Virus record (IMG/VR): IMGVR_UViG_3300022839_000007
Location: 93,789-157,788 of that record
Reading direction: 5' to 3' (one strand)
Origin: a virus
Length of the DNA stretch: 64,000 nucleotides
Part shown: in pieces, positions 32,314 to 43,000 of the stretch
How the letters are laid out: the number at the start of each line of letters is the position of its first letter
How positions within the stretch are numbered: the stretch's first letter is position 1
Notes under the pieces: model-generated
Told to the model about the DNA's origin: nothing
What the model saw: only the letters and a program-made list of their open reading frames with translations
Database searches by the model: none
Made by a program: the position numbers and the translations under genes

Positions 32314-32882
32314 TATACAAACGTTCCTAGATATCTTAAAAATACAGTTATGCCGTTATCATATGTAAATGCTTCAATTACAGTAGGAGTTGTGCTACTA
32401 GTTACGGTTAATTTACTCGCGTTCCACGCTACATTACCATCAGTTCTAGTTGTGCCACCCGCACTTCTAATAGTAACTTCTCTTGAAGAACCGTCGGCAG
32501 TTATTATTAGTTGCATTGACGCAAAATTACCATCAGTTGCCCAGCTACCTAATGTTAAATCAAGATTCTGTTCAACTCTGACAACATAAACGTGTCCGCC
32601 TGTTATTGGTAATATCTGGTTTGAAGATATTCCAGTTGCATATGTAGTATTTAATTTTAATGTATTATCTAATAATACTGCACCACTAATAATATTTCTA
32701 TTAAAATTAGTAGTCTCGTCACTACGTACAGAGTTATCCTGCATATCAGTTATTTCTTCTTTGGCAAATGCAAAGTTTTCTTTAATCTGATTAAAGTTAT
32801 CACGAAATCCTTGACTATCGTTGTCGCGACCTGCTACTGGAAAAGTGTCATCTATGTTTGTTATGCTAATATTGCTCGTCAT
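32313..32882 (-). CDS. Tail-fibre-like structural protein with shared N-terminal module
   Basis: 189 residues. The N-terminus, FPVAGRDNDSQGFRDNFNQI followed by KENFAFAKEEI, is a variant of the G-N-D-G-T-G-D...R..F.K.N.NF module found at the start of the next fibre genes. The rest is beta-rich with LTLGSWATDGNFASMQLII. It is preceded by a TATAAATA octamer with an ordinary leader and AAGGAAA ribosome site. Likely a tail-fibre or baseplate-attached component. Confidence 0.75.
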   Translation of the reverse strand: MTSNISITNIDDTFPVAGRDNDSQGFRDNFNQIKENFAFAKEEITDMQDNSVRSDETTNFNRNIISGAVLLDNTLKLNTTYATGISSNQILPITGGHVYVVRVEQNLDLTLGSWATDGNFASMQLIITADGSSREVTIRSAGGTTRTDGNVAWNASKLTVTSSTTPTVIEAFTYDNGITVFLRYLGTFV

Positions 32883-32901
32883 TTGATTTCCTTGTTTGTA
32901 T

Positions 32902-32909
32902 TATTTATA
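32902..32909 (-). promoter_or_regulatory. Late-type promoter octamer TATAAATA
   Basis: Minus-strand TATAAATA 19 nt before the ATG at 32882. It has space for a ribosome site, unlike the leaderless cases. Confidence 0.65.
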
Positions 32910-32913
32910 ATTA

Positions 32914-35900
32914 TTAAACATTGAATTGATAATTTGCGAACAATATGTACTGTTCGTTATTATTGCCAGTAGTAGCATCAACAATATATCTATCTATATC
33001 ATAATTGATTGAATTAAAATTAAACTTGCTATTTGCAATATTATCTTTAACTATTTTACCAAATCCGGGAAGTGTATATACTATAGGAATAGCTAACACA
33101 TATCCTAAATTTATTTGTCCAGACTCTTGTGGAGTTCTCATCCACAACGGAAGAAAGTCTCTACTGGTTGCTGCAATATTGTTACTGCTGGTTTTTATAT
33201 TCTCAATCCTGCTTCGCATGTTATCTATATTACTTATATATCGTTTATTATCAGAATTTTGATCAAGCTGTATTGCATCGCTATCTGCAGTGATAGTATT
33301 TCCGTTTGGACGCTGTCGCCATGGCGACACGTAATTACTAGAAAATTGATCAGTAGACAAGTCGTACTTTACACTATCTGTAGTAATTCGAGTACTTCTG
33401 TTAATGATTTGATATGATGTTTCGGTGTTGCCAGATTGCGGCGATGACGGATCATTTAATTCTAGATATACTATTTCGTATAATATATCAAGTGTGCCTT
33501 CGGCTTTTGCAACGGCTGTTTGAAGAGATCCGATGTTATATTGTTTTCTTTTATGATTCTTTGCTGCCACACTAACAAAAGCAGAGATGTCCTGAGTTTC
33601 AATTCCGGCATACACAAGACTTTTAAGTTCTCGTTGAATTCCAAAGTTTATATCACTTGGTCTATAAACCACAGATGGATCAATTAGTTTTGAATCGTTG
33701 CAAATTTGTAAATACGATTGTTTTTTTTCTTTAGTAAGAAACGGTTTCATGTAGATATTACTATACACTTTGTTATCTATGTCTGTAATAGTTAATGTAA
33801 ACGTTCTACTAATTGCACTATACCCAAATCTGTCTTTTGCGAGTACAGTAAATGTAAACACCCTATCTATAGTAGTTAATGTTCCGTCAAACGTGGTAGT
33901 ATTATTATCAAAAAAGGTTAGTCCTAACAAGTTGTTGATTGTAAAGATAGGAACTTTGCCAGTTATTTCACCGTTATCTTTGAATTCTAATCCCGGGGGC
34001 AAACTTCCTTGAGTTATATAATATTTAATTACAGCATCTGATAACGTAGAAGTTGCCCTTACGTTTAATGTACTTAATCGATTTGCTGCCAATGATCCTA
34101 AATTAACAGAAGTGTCCCATTTTATTGTGCTATCGACTTCTCCTAATAGAGATAAAGTAAAAGTACGAGATGTTTCTAATATGTCAACTTCGGCAACTGA
34201 AAATGTCTTATTAAACTTTGAGCCAATAATTGCACCAAACCCAAGTTGCTGTGTAGCATTAAGATTTCTCAATAGTATACTATCGAGCTCAACTCGTTGG
34301 ATATTAGATATTATGTCTACATATATTTGAGAACTGTCGCTGGTCTGAAATATAGTTTTAATAAAATTTACATTTCTTGATTGTGCAGTAGACGGAACAC
34401 AAATGATTATGTTGTTAGCAGCATCTATCCTAACATACGCAGGATTTTGATTAACGGACAAAAAGTCAATTAGCGTATCAGAAATTGAACCTTGCCAGAC
34501 AGTAACACTATTATTTAAACCAATAACTACATTATTGTTTGCACGTATATTATATTCGATATAATCTACAATATTATTAATTTTATGATATTCGTTATTA
34601 CCAAGTCTAAATATTTTATCAATATAAAAATTTATATCATTGAATGACAGTGGGTTTATAAAAAAGTAATTGTTACCTGCAAGTACATTTCTTTCTACTA
34701 TTATTACTGCTTTATTAACGATCGGTGCAAGAGGTTGTACCAACTGAATAGTATCAAAATCTTCATCAGTGCCGTCGACACTAGCAACAGTGTAATATCT
34801 TCCTTCAATTGGAATTTCTTTGAACGCCAGACTTTCTAAATCATCAAGTCCGTCGACAAGTGTGCGAGGTAGCTTAATGATCTTTATGTTAGTATCGCCT
34901 ACCATAGCAGCTTCGAATAGATTACCAAATACTGTAACTATACCAAAGTTTGCATCATTTCGTATAGCATTAACTGTAAAATTAAAGCTTTTTGTAACAG
35001 CAGGCAAGTAAGGAATTATGCCAGCAAGTTCGCCTGTGCTTTCGTCTAATGTTAATCCTAGAGGCAATTCACTAAGAGTACCGTCATTGTTAATTGGTGC
35101 AAGTAGATAAAATATAGTTCCGCTAGTAAGATTTTGATCAAGTGTTTCTAAAAATACAGTAAGATAGTTGTTTGCACGACGTAACCCTAAGTTTGCAGGC
35201 GTGAGCCAATGCGGCTTTCTTAAATACGTTGCATCAGCAGTAAAAATGCCATCGGCTGCTTTCATTAACGTATTATCGCTTCTTACAAAATCGTCTCCTA
35301 CTACATATATTTGAAACTTACGTTTAGTGTCACTAACATTATCAGCAACTGTTACAATAAATTCATACGTGCGATTTAGTTTTTTTGGACGCCTGGTTGG
35401 TACACTAAAATCATACGTTGTAGCATCATAAAAATAAGTGTCCAACCCACTGCCCGAAGGGATACTAAAATCGTAAGGTAGTTTTGCAAATACGTCAGAG
35501 TCAAACCCGCCATCGCTGTCGTTGAATTCAAAACTCAACAACGGATCAACTTGTCCGAGTAGACGACCTTCTGGTGTTAATTTGATACCCGGCGGCAACT
35601 CTCCGTCACCGTCGGCAATATAGTATCGTAAAAAGTCGCCTGCTGGAATATCGCTGTCGGCTGCTATAAGTTCAAAGTCAATTAGACTGCTATCAAGAAT
35701 AAAGTATACCCCGCTTGGTCCGACTGGTAACCTTCCTGCATTAGTTACCCATAACGGAGCATCTTCGCCCTCTACTATTATAGTAAATGTTCTATCTGAT
35801 ATTCCGGATAAAGTAGATGCTCTAATTACAAACTTACTTACAACAGGTCTTGATACTCCAACCGGAGTTCCTACTAGCTCGTTGTCTTCTAGACGAATGC

Positions 35901-36036
35901 CATTAGGCAACTTTCCACTAATAACTCGAGTAGATACTCCATTTAAACTAACTAATGGTAATGCTATTTGTGTTTGAATACGTTCTTGTATAATTCCAAG
36001 AGTTGTATTATTTGATACTGCCCATTGTGGTAACAT
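32914..36036 (-). CDS. Large tail-fibre/adhesin protein with Ig-like (He_PIG) repeats
   Basis: 1,040 residues. It contains repeated putative-Ig units with the phrase LPxGIxLxxxGxLxG: LPNGIRLEDNELVGTP, LPPGIKLTPEGRLLGQ, LPLGLTLDESTGELAG and LPPGLEFKDNGEITGK, each followed by strands ending in FTxTV. Such units form elongated stalks in phage fibres and cell adhesins. The C-terminal 250 residues lack the repeat and have PLWMRTPQESGQINLGYVLA, perhaps a baseplate or tip part. It probably mediates host contact. No signal peptide, as expected for a virion protein. Confidence 0.82.
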   Translation of the reverse strand: MLPQWAVSNNTTLGIIQERIQTQIALPLVSLNGVSTRVISGKLPNGIRLEDNELVGTPVGVSRPVVSKFVIRASTLSGISDRTFTIIVEGEDAPLWVTNAGRLPVGPSGVYFILDSSLIDFELIAADSDIPAGDFLRYYIADGDGELPPGIKLTPEGRLLGQVDPLLSFEFNDSDGGFDSDVFAKLPYDFSIPSGSGLDTYFYDATTYDFSVPTRRPKKLNRTYEFIVTVADNVSDTKRKFQIYVVGDDFVRSDNTLMKAADGIFTADATYLRKPHWLTPANLGLRRANNYLTVFLETLDQNLTSGTIFYLLAPINNDGTLSELPLGLTLDESTGELAGIIPYLPAVTKSFNFTVNAIRNDANFGIVTVFGNLFEAAMVGDTNIKIIKLPRTLVDGLDDLESLAFKEIPIEGRYYTVASVDGTDEDFDTIQLVQPLAPIVNKAVIIVERNVLAGNNYFFINPLSFNDINFYIDKIFRLGNNEYHKINNIVDYIEYNIRANNNVVIGLNNSVTVWQGSISDTLIDFLSVNQNPAYVRIDAANNIIICVPSTAQSRNVNFIKTIFQTSDSSQIYVDIISNIQRVELDSILLRNLNATQQLGFGAIIGSKFNKTFSVAEVDILETSRTFTLSLLGEVDSTIKWDTSVNLGSLAANRLSTLNVRATSTLSDAVIKYYITQGSLPPGLEFKDNGEITGKVPIFTINNLLGLTFFDNNTTTFDGTLTTIDRVFTFTVLAKDRFGYSAISRTFTLTITDIDNKVYSNIYMKPFLTKEKKQSYLQICNDSKLIDPSVVYRPSDINFGIQRELKSLVYAGIETQDISAFVSVAAKNHKRKQYNIGSLQTAVAKAEGTLDILYEIVYLELNDPSSPQSGNTETSYQIINRSTRITTDSVKYDLSTDQFSSNYVSPWRQRPNGNTITADSDAIQLDQNSDNKRYISNIDNMRSRIENIKTSSNNIAATSRDFLPLWMRTPQESGQINLGYVLAIPIVYTLPGFGKIVKDNIANSKFNFNSINYDIDRYIVDATTGNNNEQYILFANYQFNV

Positions 36037-36045
36037 GCCAACTCC

Positions 36046-36723
36046 TTAAACTATAGATCCTAGGTCAATACTTGAATTAGCCGGGATAACAACTGTTCCT
36101 AAGTCTACTCCTTGTTGAGCTACTACCCAGTCTAATATGCTAGTTATATTAGTATCAAGTTTGCCCATATCAAATCCCTCAGTGTATCTTCCAATACTTT
36201 CGTAATAATTAACATTATTAATATTAGTAGGTACTAGATTAGCTGCAATAACGTTATTAACATTAATAATATTATTATTATCGGCATTTAAAGTAGCAGA
36301 AAGTGTTGGAATACTATCAGACGCTAAATTTCCAGAAATAGTAATAGTTTTTGAATTTTCGTCAGCATGTACTTGAATAGCGTCGGCACCCTGGATACTA
36401 AAACTTGCTCCGTTTCCGGCAATCAAGCTCCCAGTGTCTCCGCTAATTATAAAATTACTATTTGCAGTTGATTCTATAGTAATAGTATTTTCTAATTGAG
36501 ATAACGAAATATTTGTTCCTGCTACTAATCTTCTAAATTTTAATTGATTATTTTCAAGTTTAGAAAACACTTCGGCACCAGCTGACCCAAGATTTCCGCC
36601 GGTTTGTTCTGCAGTACTATCTAACGTTTGAAAGTTTTGATTTATTTTTATAAATGCTTCACGTAAGTCGTCGCCTGTTCCGTCATTAGCAGCTGATCCG
36701 ACACTAATATTTTGAATTGCCAT
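36046..36723 (-). CDS. Tail-fibre protein with N-terminal GNDGTGD-type module
   Basis: 225 residues. The N-terminus, VGSAANDGTGDDLREAFIKI then NQNFQTL, is the module shared with the two adjacent genes. After it come strand-rich repeats (LKFRRLVAGTNISLSQLENT). The preceding GATAAATA octamer and GGAG ribosome site indicate a late gene. It may be an adaptor in the fibre. Confidence 0.78.
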   Translation of the reverse strand: MAIQNISVGSAANDGTGDDLREAFIKINQNFQTLDSTAEQTGGNLGSAGAEVFSKLENNQLKFRRLVAGTNISLSQLENTITIESTANSNFIISGDTGSLIAGNGASFSIQGADAIQVHADENSKTITISGNLASDSIPTLSATLNADNNNIINVNNVIAANLVPTNINNVNYYESIGRYTEGFDMGKLDTNITSILDWVVAQQGVDLGTVVIPANSSIDLGSIV

Positions 36724-36741
36724 CTTAATCTCCGTTTTTAG

Positions 36742-36749
36742 TATTTATC
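36742..36749 (-). promoter_or_regulatory. Late-type promoter octamer GATAAATA
   Basis: Minus-strand octamer 18 nt before the ATG at 36723, leaving room for the ribosome site. Confidence 0.65.
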
Positions 36750-36757
36750 GTAAACCA

Positions 36758-37009
36758 TTAATGAAAGTCAACCCATCCAACCGTACTATCGCCGTTATTG
36801 CCTGCATACCCTTGGAACTTACCTGTGGTGATATTATATACCATCATACCAACAGTTGGTATGATGGTATCTATTTCAACTTGAGTATACGTTGGCGGTC
36901 CGCTGTAGAGCTCTGTAAAATTTTCGTTAATCTTAACAAATGCATTCCTTAACGGATCGCCGTCGCCGTGGTTAGCACTGCTACCTATATTTATTATACG
37001 TTTTGCCAT
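36758..37009 (-). CDS. Short tail-fibre-module protein
   Basis: 83 residues, little more than the shared module: IGSSANHGDGDPLRNAFVKI then NENFTELY. It is followed by TVGMMVYNITTGKFQGYAGN, a strand pair seen at fibre tips and in virion proteins. It ends with VGWVDFH. The start abuts the giant fibre gene's stop. Possibly an attachment adaptor. Confidence 0.72.
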   Translation of the reverse strand: MAKRIINIGSSANHGDGDPLRNAFVKINENFTELYSGPPTYTQVEIDTIIPTVGMMVYNITTGKFQGYAGNNGDSTVGWVDFH

Positions 37010-40000
37010 TATACTCTTCCTACTAACACTTCGACAATACCTTTACTGTCGTCGATCTTAATACCAACTGCTTTTCCAATTACGGTACCTATACTAGGAT
37101 TATTATCAACTATCGCATAACCCGGTACTGCACTTGTTACTAGTAAATCTCCTTTTTTGACTTTACCTAACACCTTGCACGGTACTCTTCCGCTTAGTGC
37201 TACACCAGTAACGTAGTTTCCTTCTAATGCACTATTCATCAAGTGTGCTGGATTAGTAGTAACTACTCCAGCTACTCTTTTATCTCCTTTAACACTTGAT
37301 GCAGTAACTTCTTCTACTCCTCCAAGTATTAAAACTGTACCGGGTTCGTAATACATATCAGCTAAGTAATTTTCAGCAAGGTCGGCATACGTTGCTTTAG
37401 TTGCTGTACCGTTAAAGGTAGTTGCCCATATTGTATTCCATTTTCTAGAACTACTACCGATATCCTGTCCGCTATCAGTTGGGTTATTTACTCGAGGAAG
37501 TATACTTCCTAAAATATCAATTGCATTTACTGATAGGTTATTAACCGAAAGGGTGTCCGTGCTAGGAATATAAGTTAACAAGTTATCAGTAAATAATGCA
37601 AGATTTCCACTAGCTGCTGTTGCAAAGGTTAAAAAATGCGGACTTGCATTGGTATTTCGTGCAGCAATTGTCATCAACGCGGCATTAGTTGCATTAGTTG
37701 CATTAGTGGCATTAGTAGCATTAATAGCAGTCGATGCCGATGCAGCATTTCCTGTAATATTAACATTTATAGTAGACGGCAAACTAACCGTTAATACGCC
37801 AAGATTTTCTATTATATTAATTTGATTTGCAGTGCCATTAAATGCAATAGTACCGCCGAGTGGAATACTTGTACTGTTTGCACCCGATGACACAATTATA
37901 CCATTATTTAAAAGTTTATTGTTAGTAATTCCGCCGGATAATTGTTCATTTGTTATACTGCCATTGGTAATACTTATCCATCCGTTTAGTGATGTAAAAT
38001 TAGAACTACTAAATCTTGCTAACCCTAACAAGCTCTGATCTAGAACCCCTGGTGCGCTTGCTGAAGTAGTTGCAACATTTAATGATAATTTACTTTGTAA
38101 AATAGATGCATTAGCATTTATATCGGCATTATATACTACCCCTGGGTTAAGTTGTGCCGATAATATTCCTACAGAATATGTTAATGTAAAGTCACTTATT
38201 GCACTATCTGATGATAATAGCTTGTTGATCCACTTATTAATCGATGTATCGTAAATTAGCAACGATCCTAACCCTGGAGAACTTATAGTTGTATCGTTTA
38301 ATTCGGACAATGTATCGTATTTTGCAATTTCAGAATCTACATAGTTTTTATTAGTAGCATCAGAACCGGTAGTAGGACTTGCAAGGTTGGTGATTTGATT
38401 ATTACTCATACTCAAATCACCAGTCATATTATCGCCGGCTTTTCTTATTGCGCCGCCACCAATTACGTTCGCAATCTCAATCGAGTCTCCGGTTCTGTCC
38501 CAGCCCAATCTAAAATCAATGTAACTTTGTATTGCAGTTTCAGTTGGTACTGCATCGGCTGTAGCGTTTGTGAATGTGCTATCGGCTGAAAATTCATTGA
38601 TACGTACTCCTCGCTTAAAGCCGATTCCGTCAATATTAGTAAGTACTAACGCTGCATTAAAGGTAATGCGACCTGTACCTTGGTCTACAGTAAAGAATCT
38701 TCCTACACGGAAGAATCCGTCCTGATCGGTACTTGTAAAAAATACACGACCTCGTGAACGTTCTTGAACTTGTGCAACTGGATTAAATCCATTTTGGTCA
38801 ACTGAGTCCTCTCCAGTAACCGGTGTGTTAATTGGAGATCCGTAAATACGATCAGGATAATTTGTTGCATTATACCCTCCGGTGCCGATATCAAGAAAGT
38901 CATGACTAGTAGCACGACATGTACTAATACTTACTGTAATATTAGCACTTTCACCGGATTCTAATCCGGCCTTTAGTGATATATTATTTCCAATAATACT
39001 GTCTACTCTCTCAGACAATCCACCGGCAATATAAGTTGGATGAATACTATAAACTTCTTCAAAGCTTATAATAGCAAACTGTTGATTGGTTGCTGTTTCG
39101 GTAGCTTGTGTATATCCGGTTATTCTAAATACACCGCCGCTCCAGGTAAACAACATTCCAATTATACGAGTTTGACTCATTGTTCCTAGAATTGCTATAG
39201 CAATATTTAAGTCGCCTTGTGTACTACCTAACGTAGTGCCGCCTGCTATGCTTGCTCCGAGTGTGCTAGTAACAGTATATCCGCTACCAATATTTAATAA
39301 TACCTTACTATTGTCTACTAATAAATCTATATAGTTAAAGTTATCATCAATAGTAGTAGTTGCTTGATTGCCAACTACCGGAATTCCACTAACAATAGTA
39401 TTTTCAAATCCGATAGTACGATAAGTGTAAGTAGGAAATTCATCAAAAATAAGTGCAGTGCTAGGTCGTGTAAAAATATTACTGTCAATGCCATTGAGTA
39501 AAAAGTTTTGTTTTGCTCTATACACGGCTAGCGTACCAAAATCAGTTTGTTCTTGTATTCCTGAAGAAAGAGTAGCAACTCCGCTTGACAAATCCATACG
39601 CCATACTTTTCGTCTAATTAACGAATTGCTGCTATTACAAAGAACAGAATCTAATGACAACGGAATCTCTATTCCGGTATCAGATACCGATACTACATCA
39701 TAAGGTTGATATAGTCCGGTATTATGCAATATTTCAATTTCACTTGCATTTAACGGATAGTCTGATAAATCGTATACATGTATTGCTACACTATTTTCAT
39801 CAGCTGAAAAGTTTCTTTTAACAATTTCAGTAGGCATGCCTATTGTTGTGCTTCCTGAATCATATACGTCGTATCCAGTTTGAAAATTCCCAGTAACCTG
39901 TTCTAAATATATTGTAGTAGTATTATCACTAGAATTATAATAGGTAAATGCAGTTTTACCTTGAGAAGGAACGTTACTGTCTTGAGAAACTATTTCTCCA

Positions 40001-43000
40001 TTTAACATTAATGCTGTAACATCGCCGGTAAACATTATTTCGCTATCTACTGCATAAATCTTTGCAGGCTGTACAAGATTTTGCGCAAGTGTTGCAATTC
40101 TTGCAATTTCGTCTGGATCACTACCTTGAGAAACAAGTCCGTAGTTACCGTAACTATTATTACCAGTAAGAGACCGTATCTGCGATCCATTGATAGAATA
40201 ATATCCAGCATGGCAATAATATGTAAACACACTCACAGCTTCGAGTAATGCATTATTAGTGCCTACTATTCCGTATCCTTGATCGTTAATTTGTGTATAA
40301 TCGTTTGACAACATTGATTTGTTGCCTCCGGTTTGTAGTATAATTAATACTTGTCCAGGATTACTATCGTCATCAAACCCAATTCCGTCGTTACTGCCTT
40401 GATCTAGAACCAACGTTACACTTGCTATACCACCTACTACTTGATAATCTCTGATTGTATTAACCTGATAACGCTTTCCTAATAAAAAGAAACTTGACGG
40501 TGTTTGAGGTTTACGAATGCCAAGCCCACTATTAGACGGTGCTTCAACTTGTAAAGTAAAGTTATTAGTGTTTCCTACTATTGTCATTGGCATACTGCCG
40601 GCGTATCCGTCAACAAATTGTCCACCGGCAAAAATTCTATTATTGATACTTTTTGCAAATACGCTAACTGTTTGAACATATGGCGATCTTGTTAAAATTT
40701 GTCCATATGGATCAAGAACCATATGGAAGCCGCCGTGCTTCTGTGCTGTTAAGTTACGAATAATTGTGGAATCATTACATAAAAATACATCCATTTCGTC
40801 GTTATTCTTAGCAGGATTAAATTCGGACTCAAACGCAAAGGAAATTAATTGTACTAATTCCAACGCTTGTGTACTACTATTAACTTCGGCAACTAATGAG
40901 GTATCGACTATTTGTATTTCGTTACCTAATACCGGAGTATAGAGATTAGTGGTATTGTTAATTAATACTTTTTCTATAATATCAGCAATATGATTGATTG
41001 CAGCTTGTTTTTCAACTTCAACAATTATTCCATAATAAGATCCTTGGTTTCTAATGCTAGCGTATCTGTTGCCTGCAATTAAATCTTCTACTATACCTTC
41101 TACAATTAATCTCATGTCTCTACGATAGGTTAATTGGTCATAACTTAATGCAGGGTAAGTTGTGTTTATCCATGCAATAGTTTCTTCAATAATAAAAAGT
41201 TTATTTATTTGTATTAATCTTGCTGCATTAAGAAAGTTTCCTAAGTTATTTGCACCAAAATTGCTAATATTTAAGGGAACATTAGCATCCTTTAAGTAAT
41301 GATATCCAAAATATCCAACTGTATTTCCGTCTACTATACGGGGTTCTCCAGCAACCGCAGTTGTTAAGTCGTCAATTACTGCATCTCTATAGAACCAAGT
41401 ATTAGCAATTTTTGATCCACTAGTGCCTAATGCAGGACGTACAATTACGCGCCGCATTTCGTCGCCCTTAATTGAAATATTTTCTGGAATACGTATAGGC
41501 AATTGCTCGTTATAAATACCGGATTCGATAAGAATAGTAAGTTGTTCGCGTTTTACGTATGCTCCGTATTCAATTAATTCTTGCTCAATAAATTCAGTTG
41601 GAGTTAATAGTTGCAAGCTTAGAGTATCATACTCTGGAGTTCCACCTACATCTACTCCCTGAATGTATGATACAATCCTTCCTACTGCTCCAGAGGTAAC
41701 TCCTCTTACAATTTTTCCAGGAAAAATATCACGATTCGGTTTACTAACTGATGGATCCCCGGACTGAATTGTAAACTTATTTGGACCGCTGTGTGCATAT
41801 AATGTATAGTAGTTTGCAGCTTCAATTACCGGTATACTAGCGTAGTTTCCATCAATAACTTCTAACAGTAAATCAAATAGATTTCTTACTGCAATATACC
41901 ACGAATTTCCGCTGGTAATCCCTGCATTAGATAATTCAGCTAGCAAAGAATTTTTAACATATACTATTGCTGTACTAGTTTCAATATATTGTCCTCTAGT
42001 TGAGATTAAGATTTCTGCATCTGGGCTAGAGTAATACCGCAATCCAGCAAACCTAGTTAGCGAATTATTTTTAATAGTTGTTGTACTTGCACTAATATCA
42101 AGCTTAACACTGTTAATAATTAATTCTAGGTTTTCTCTCCACAACAAAGAATTGTATACAAGATTAGGAAACTGAACATTGATGTAATTAAGTGTATTAT
42201 CTATTATATTAGTCTTCTCTGCTGTAATAGTTGTAGCAACAGTCAACTGATTTCCAGACAGACTATATCCGTAAGTTCCAGGATTATCAACATAGCTTTG
42301 ATATGTGGTTACGCCGTCTACGTATTGCAACGGCTGGATATATGGTCCAATATCAGGCAACGACGCTTCCTGAATTAATGCTGCTTTTTGTGTTGCAGCA
42401 CCAATTGACTTGTATGCATATGCTTCGCTACGCCCTGCGTTTCCGGGAGGCGTAGATCGTTGAAGATCGCTACCAGTTGTGCTAACATATAAATTTACTT
42501 TACTGGTAAACGAACTAGAATCAACATAAAATTTTGTTGCAGCTTGTAGATCATTTGGACTATTCGGAGTTCCAAATCCATTAAACGGGCTAGGGTGATC
42601 GTACAGTTCAAGAGGTCCGGTCATAGTATCGCCGGACCGTTTGACAACTTCTTGGACTTGTGGAACTTGAGTTCCAGTTGCGCCTGATATAGTACTTAAT
42701 GCTCCGGACATAGTATCGCCAGAGGTGTTTATATATTTGTTATCTGCAAATCCTTTACTAATTAACAAATTGTCTTCGGTGATATCTGGTGTATTACTGT
42801 GTATAATATTCCAGTTATTAACTAGTGTCTGTCTTGATGCATCGTTTAACAGTATTGCCTGCGTAGTTGTATTATAAGCTGCACCGGCACCTATATTCAG
42901 CGGACTTATTACAGTTGGTGAAGGATCTAGTTCTAACTTAGTGTTCACCGAGCGAACAACTAGTTTATTGCCGTCTATATTAAATGCAATTGTATTTTCA

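Noticed and set aside
37682-37729. CRISPR-like repeats
   Set aside because: The units are 9 nt, contiguous and inside the fibre gene; no spacers.
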